From NCBI GenBank assembly GCA_023014485.1, contig JAJOZX010012224.1, forward strand, positions 1-64,000: DNA of 64,000 nt, given 5' to 3'. Shown here piece after piece: positions 61,561 through 64,000 of the stretch. The stretch comes from Bathynomus jamesi. Lineage: Eukaryota; Arthropoda; Malacostraca; Isopoda; Cirolanidae. The notes under the pieces are model-generated. The model was not told the DNA's origin, ran no database searches, and saw nothing but the letters and a program-made list of their open reading frames with translations. The stretch's first letter is position 1, and each line of letters starts with the position of its first letter. The position numbers and the translations under genes are program-made.

Positions 61561-64000
61561 TTTGGCGACCCTACTACCAGGATTATAAGAAGATTTTAAG
61601 AAGAGGATTTTAACAAGAGGCCACTCTTTGGCCAAGATAGAAATTACCCTGCATCAGGATAAAACCAGTTGACCGGCGTGTCACGACTTCTAGTTCGTAA
61701 CATCCACCCTTGAACCGGTGTGTCACGACTCCAAGTTCTCCACGCCTAGTTTTCATCCAAGAAGAAGTAGCCAGGAAGAGGTCTTCAGGACACGTCTCTG
61801 AGGATTTCCCCATAGAAGAAATTGTTAAGTACAGAGTTGGTTTTTTAAGTAATTTGTAAACATTTGAAAAATCAGTATTATTAACAGTTAATATTTAGTA
61901 TTGAGCCAGAATTTACAAGAAACACAGTGAACATTTCAGACACCAGTGATACATTTGCTTTTATTGAAACAGTAATTTTAACAGAGAGTTAATTGTAACA
62001 GAGAGTTAATTGTAACACAGAGTTAATTGTAACAGAGAGTTAATTGTAACAGAGTTAATTGTTAACACAGAGAGTCACAGAGAGTTAATTTCAAGAGAGT
62101 TAATTTCAAAGAGAGTTAATTTCAAAGAGAGTTAATTTCAAAGAGAGTTAATTTCAAAGAGAGTTAATTTCAGAGAGTTAATTTCAGAGTTATTTTCACT
62201 GTTATATTCAGTATAGAATAATTTTATTTTATGTATCAAACATAATAGTATCGTACCTTCGTGTACATTCGAGTGAAATGTTGTTTACATTTTATATTTT
62301 TGTTTGCAAATTTTTTTCAATTACTGAATTGAATTGACTTGCAAATTAAGAGAGAGAGAGTTTAGAGAGAGTTTATAGAGTTATAGAGTTACTTGAAGCA
62401 GTTTCAAGTTCCATTTTCAGTTTTCAGACAGTTTCAGTTGGTTGTAACCAAAAGCGACAACCAAACCCCAGAGATTTATAAAGATACTTGAAGTAGTTTT
62501 GAAGTCAGTTTTGAAGTCATTTTTTGAAGTCATTTTTGAAGTCATTTTTTGAAGTCAGTTTTTGAAGTCAGTCGGTTGCACCAAGAGAGTCAACCAAAAC
62601 AGAGGTTAATCGTCTCCACTTGAATAGAGATCAAGTGCAGTCATTTTCCATTTTTAGTTAATTTCAAGTTAGACAGTTTAAGTATAGAGATACTTGATTG
62701 CATTTCAAGTAAGTCGGTTGCACCAAGAGGGTCAACCAAAACAGAGGTTAATCGTCTCCACTTGAATAGAGATCAAGTGCAGTCATTTTCCATTTTCAGT
62801 TAGTTGCAAATCAGTTTTCAGTTTCAGAAGGTTGCATCCAAGAGGGACAACCGCCCCAGAGATTTCAGTTATATTCGAAGTCAGAGTTATATTCGAAGTC
62901 AGAGTTATATTCGAAGTCAGAGTTTTATTCGAAGTTAGAGTTTTATTTGAAGTTAGAGAGTTCAAGTCAAAGTTAGTTTTTAAGTCGAAGTTAGTTTTCA
63001 AGTCCCAAGTTTTCAATGCAGTCAATTGAATTCAACCTTTTTTTGTTGTTCAAGAGAATTTAATTGAACCTTTTTTTGTTGTAAAAGAGAATTAAATTCA
63101 ACCTGAATTGACCCATTTGTGTCTTTAGTTTAACTTTTTTTTGTTTAAAGGAAATTGACCGATTTGTCTTTTTCATGCCATTGTTACGTATATAAATATA
63201 TAGTTATGTAATTCATTATTTGTAACCAAAATAGTTTTTACAATTGTTTGTAACGATTTTGGTAATTATTGTAATGTATATGAGGAACATGCCGTCCCTC
63301 CGTTTGTTGAACTCTTTTAATTTTTTGTTCTAAGTAGTGTGACAAGCAATCTTTTTAAAAAAAAAAAAAGAGCAAAGTGCTCACGAAAGATGTAATTATC
63401 AATTTCAGACTTATACCCCCCGCTTAGTCACTCAATTCCCCCGAATGTCGTACTCCAAACTTTGTTTTTTTATTTTATTTAAAAAAAAAAAAAAACAACC
63501 CCAGTTGAACCCAGTGTCAACCGGAGAAATGGTTCAACCATGTTAATTCCTCTTTAGTACTATGGAACATAACCTCCATTTATGTTAAGTTGTGTTTTTT
63601 ATTTTTAAGAATACTACAGTATATGGCTATGAATGAATTTTAGTAGTCGAAATTAATTGTGTCAAAATTCAATTTTAAAACCGTGAGATCTACTTTCATT
63701 AACTGTAAGGTCCTCTAAGTTCGTTTTTTTTAATTACCTTATACGTGTAACTGATTAATTATGTAAAATCTATAATCCTAATTGAATTTTATTACTTTTG
63801 ACACATTCGAATTCATTTACGTTCCGTCCCTCCAGTCACTTTTGCATTAAAACGCGTATGCAAACATTATCATCATAATACATAATAATTATTGCTTACT
63901 TTATATAAATTCTCGCTCATGCATTTATACAGTTAATTTAACAATCCTCTCAGCTAATCTGTGTCTCGAAATTATAAAATACACACTTGTACCCAATAAA
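60917..64000 (+). repeat. Repeat unit 13 (cut by the window end)
   Basis: First 3084 bp of a further unit. The window ends inside the first copy of the 150-bp duplication, before the polypurine-like tract, TATA box and 66-codon frame. Minisatellite 61981-62191; 18-bp array 62868-62958 (3+2). Private changes include one missing base in CTACCCTG (61162), a missing G in CCATGTTAATT (63540) and a 4-bp duplication GAATGAAT at 63631. Confidence 0.96.

Larger units (their letters stand above)
1..64000 (+). repeat. Tandem macrosatellite array, about 5-kb unit, 12 full copies plus one partial
   Basis: The whole window is a direct repeat of one unit. The same landmarks recur in the same order in every copy: the G-run start motif, GC-rich hairpins, TGGCGACC motifs, minisatellite, two A-tracts, second G-run, TATA box, 66-codon frame and AATAAA. 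Unit lengths are 5553, 5008, 4939, 4720, 5450, 4956, 5006, 5468, 4952, 5009, 4933 and 4922 bp. Removing the hAT insertion (544-546 bp including one target copy) brings the three long units to about 4.9-5.0 kb. No unique DNA interrupts the array and neither end is reached. The phase chosen for unit starts is arbitrary. Confidence 0.98.

Noticed and set aside
1..64000. Array as a pure assembly artefact (one unit copied by the assembler)
   Set aside because: Units differ in a specific way: presence or absence of hAT with proper target duplications, an inversion, a deletion and distinct minisatellite orders. They are real separate copies, although the exact copy number and order remain unproven.

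Overview
The window is almost entirely one structure: a head-to-tail tandem array of a unit of about 5.0 kb, with twelve complete copies and a thirteenth cut by the window end. All copies are in the same orientation. In the phase used here (each unit starts at a TTTAAAAAGGGGG motif), units start at 1, 5554, 10562, 15501, 20221, 25671, 30627, 35633, 41101, 46053, 51062, 55995 and 60917. No flanking unique sequence is seen on either side, so the array extends beyond the window. The copies are nearly identical and differ mainly in homopolymer lengths, copy number of short internal repeats, one shared 0.54-kb insertion and a few rearrangements.

The DNA is AT-rich and looks eukaryotic, probably animal and possibly arthropod. 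It has no operons, ribosome binding sites or recognisable prokaryotic genes. It carries a hAT-type non-autonomous transposon (12-bp terminal inverted repeats, 8-bp target duplication) and LTR-retroelement-like signals. The species cannot be named from this sequence. No rRNA, tRNA, CRISPR array or convincing protein-coding gene was found. The open frames are short and come from the repeat.

My reading of one unit, on the + strand, is an LTR-internal module of a non-coding LTR retroelement joined end to end. A polypurine-like tract (a T-run, A, then G6-7 and AAA) is followed within 3 nt by TGTAAAAAGTG. The next 1.82 kb contains a TATA box (TATATAA), a 66-codon open frame that is invariant in all copies, an AATAAA signal and a GC-rich hairpin cluster, and ends in TTAACA. 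After TT comes TGGCGACC, the usual start of an arginine-tRNA-type primer binding site. The following internal region (2.9-3.2 kb) has no gag or pol. It holds a 16-17-bp purine-rich minisatellite, a GA-rich run, a GAAGTC array, a duplicated 84-bp block, an 18-bp array, two A-tracts and a 150-bp duplication. Neighbouring modules share one LTR-like segment, so the order is LTR-internal-LTR-internal. The LTR interpretation rests on motifs and spacing only. The tandem repeat structure is seen directly.

The copies record the array's history. The hAT element sits at exactly the same site in units 1, 5 and 8 only. Unit 2 carries a 43-bp inversion, unit 4 a 200-bp deletion, and units 6 and 9 scrambled patches. 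Variants are shared between units three apart (5-6-7 with 8-9-10; 7-8 with 10-11), which suggests block duplication of about 15.4 kb together with exchange between copies.
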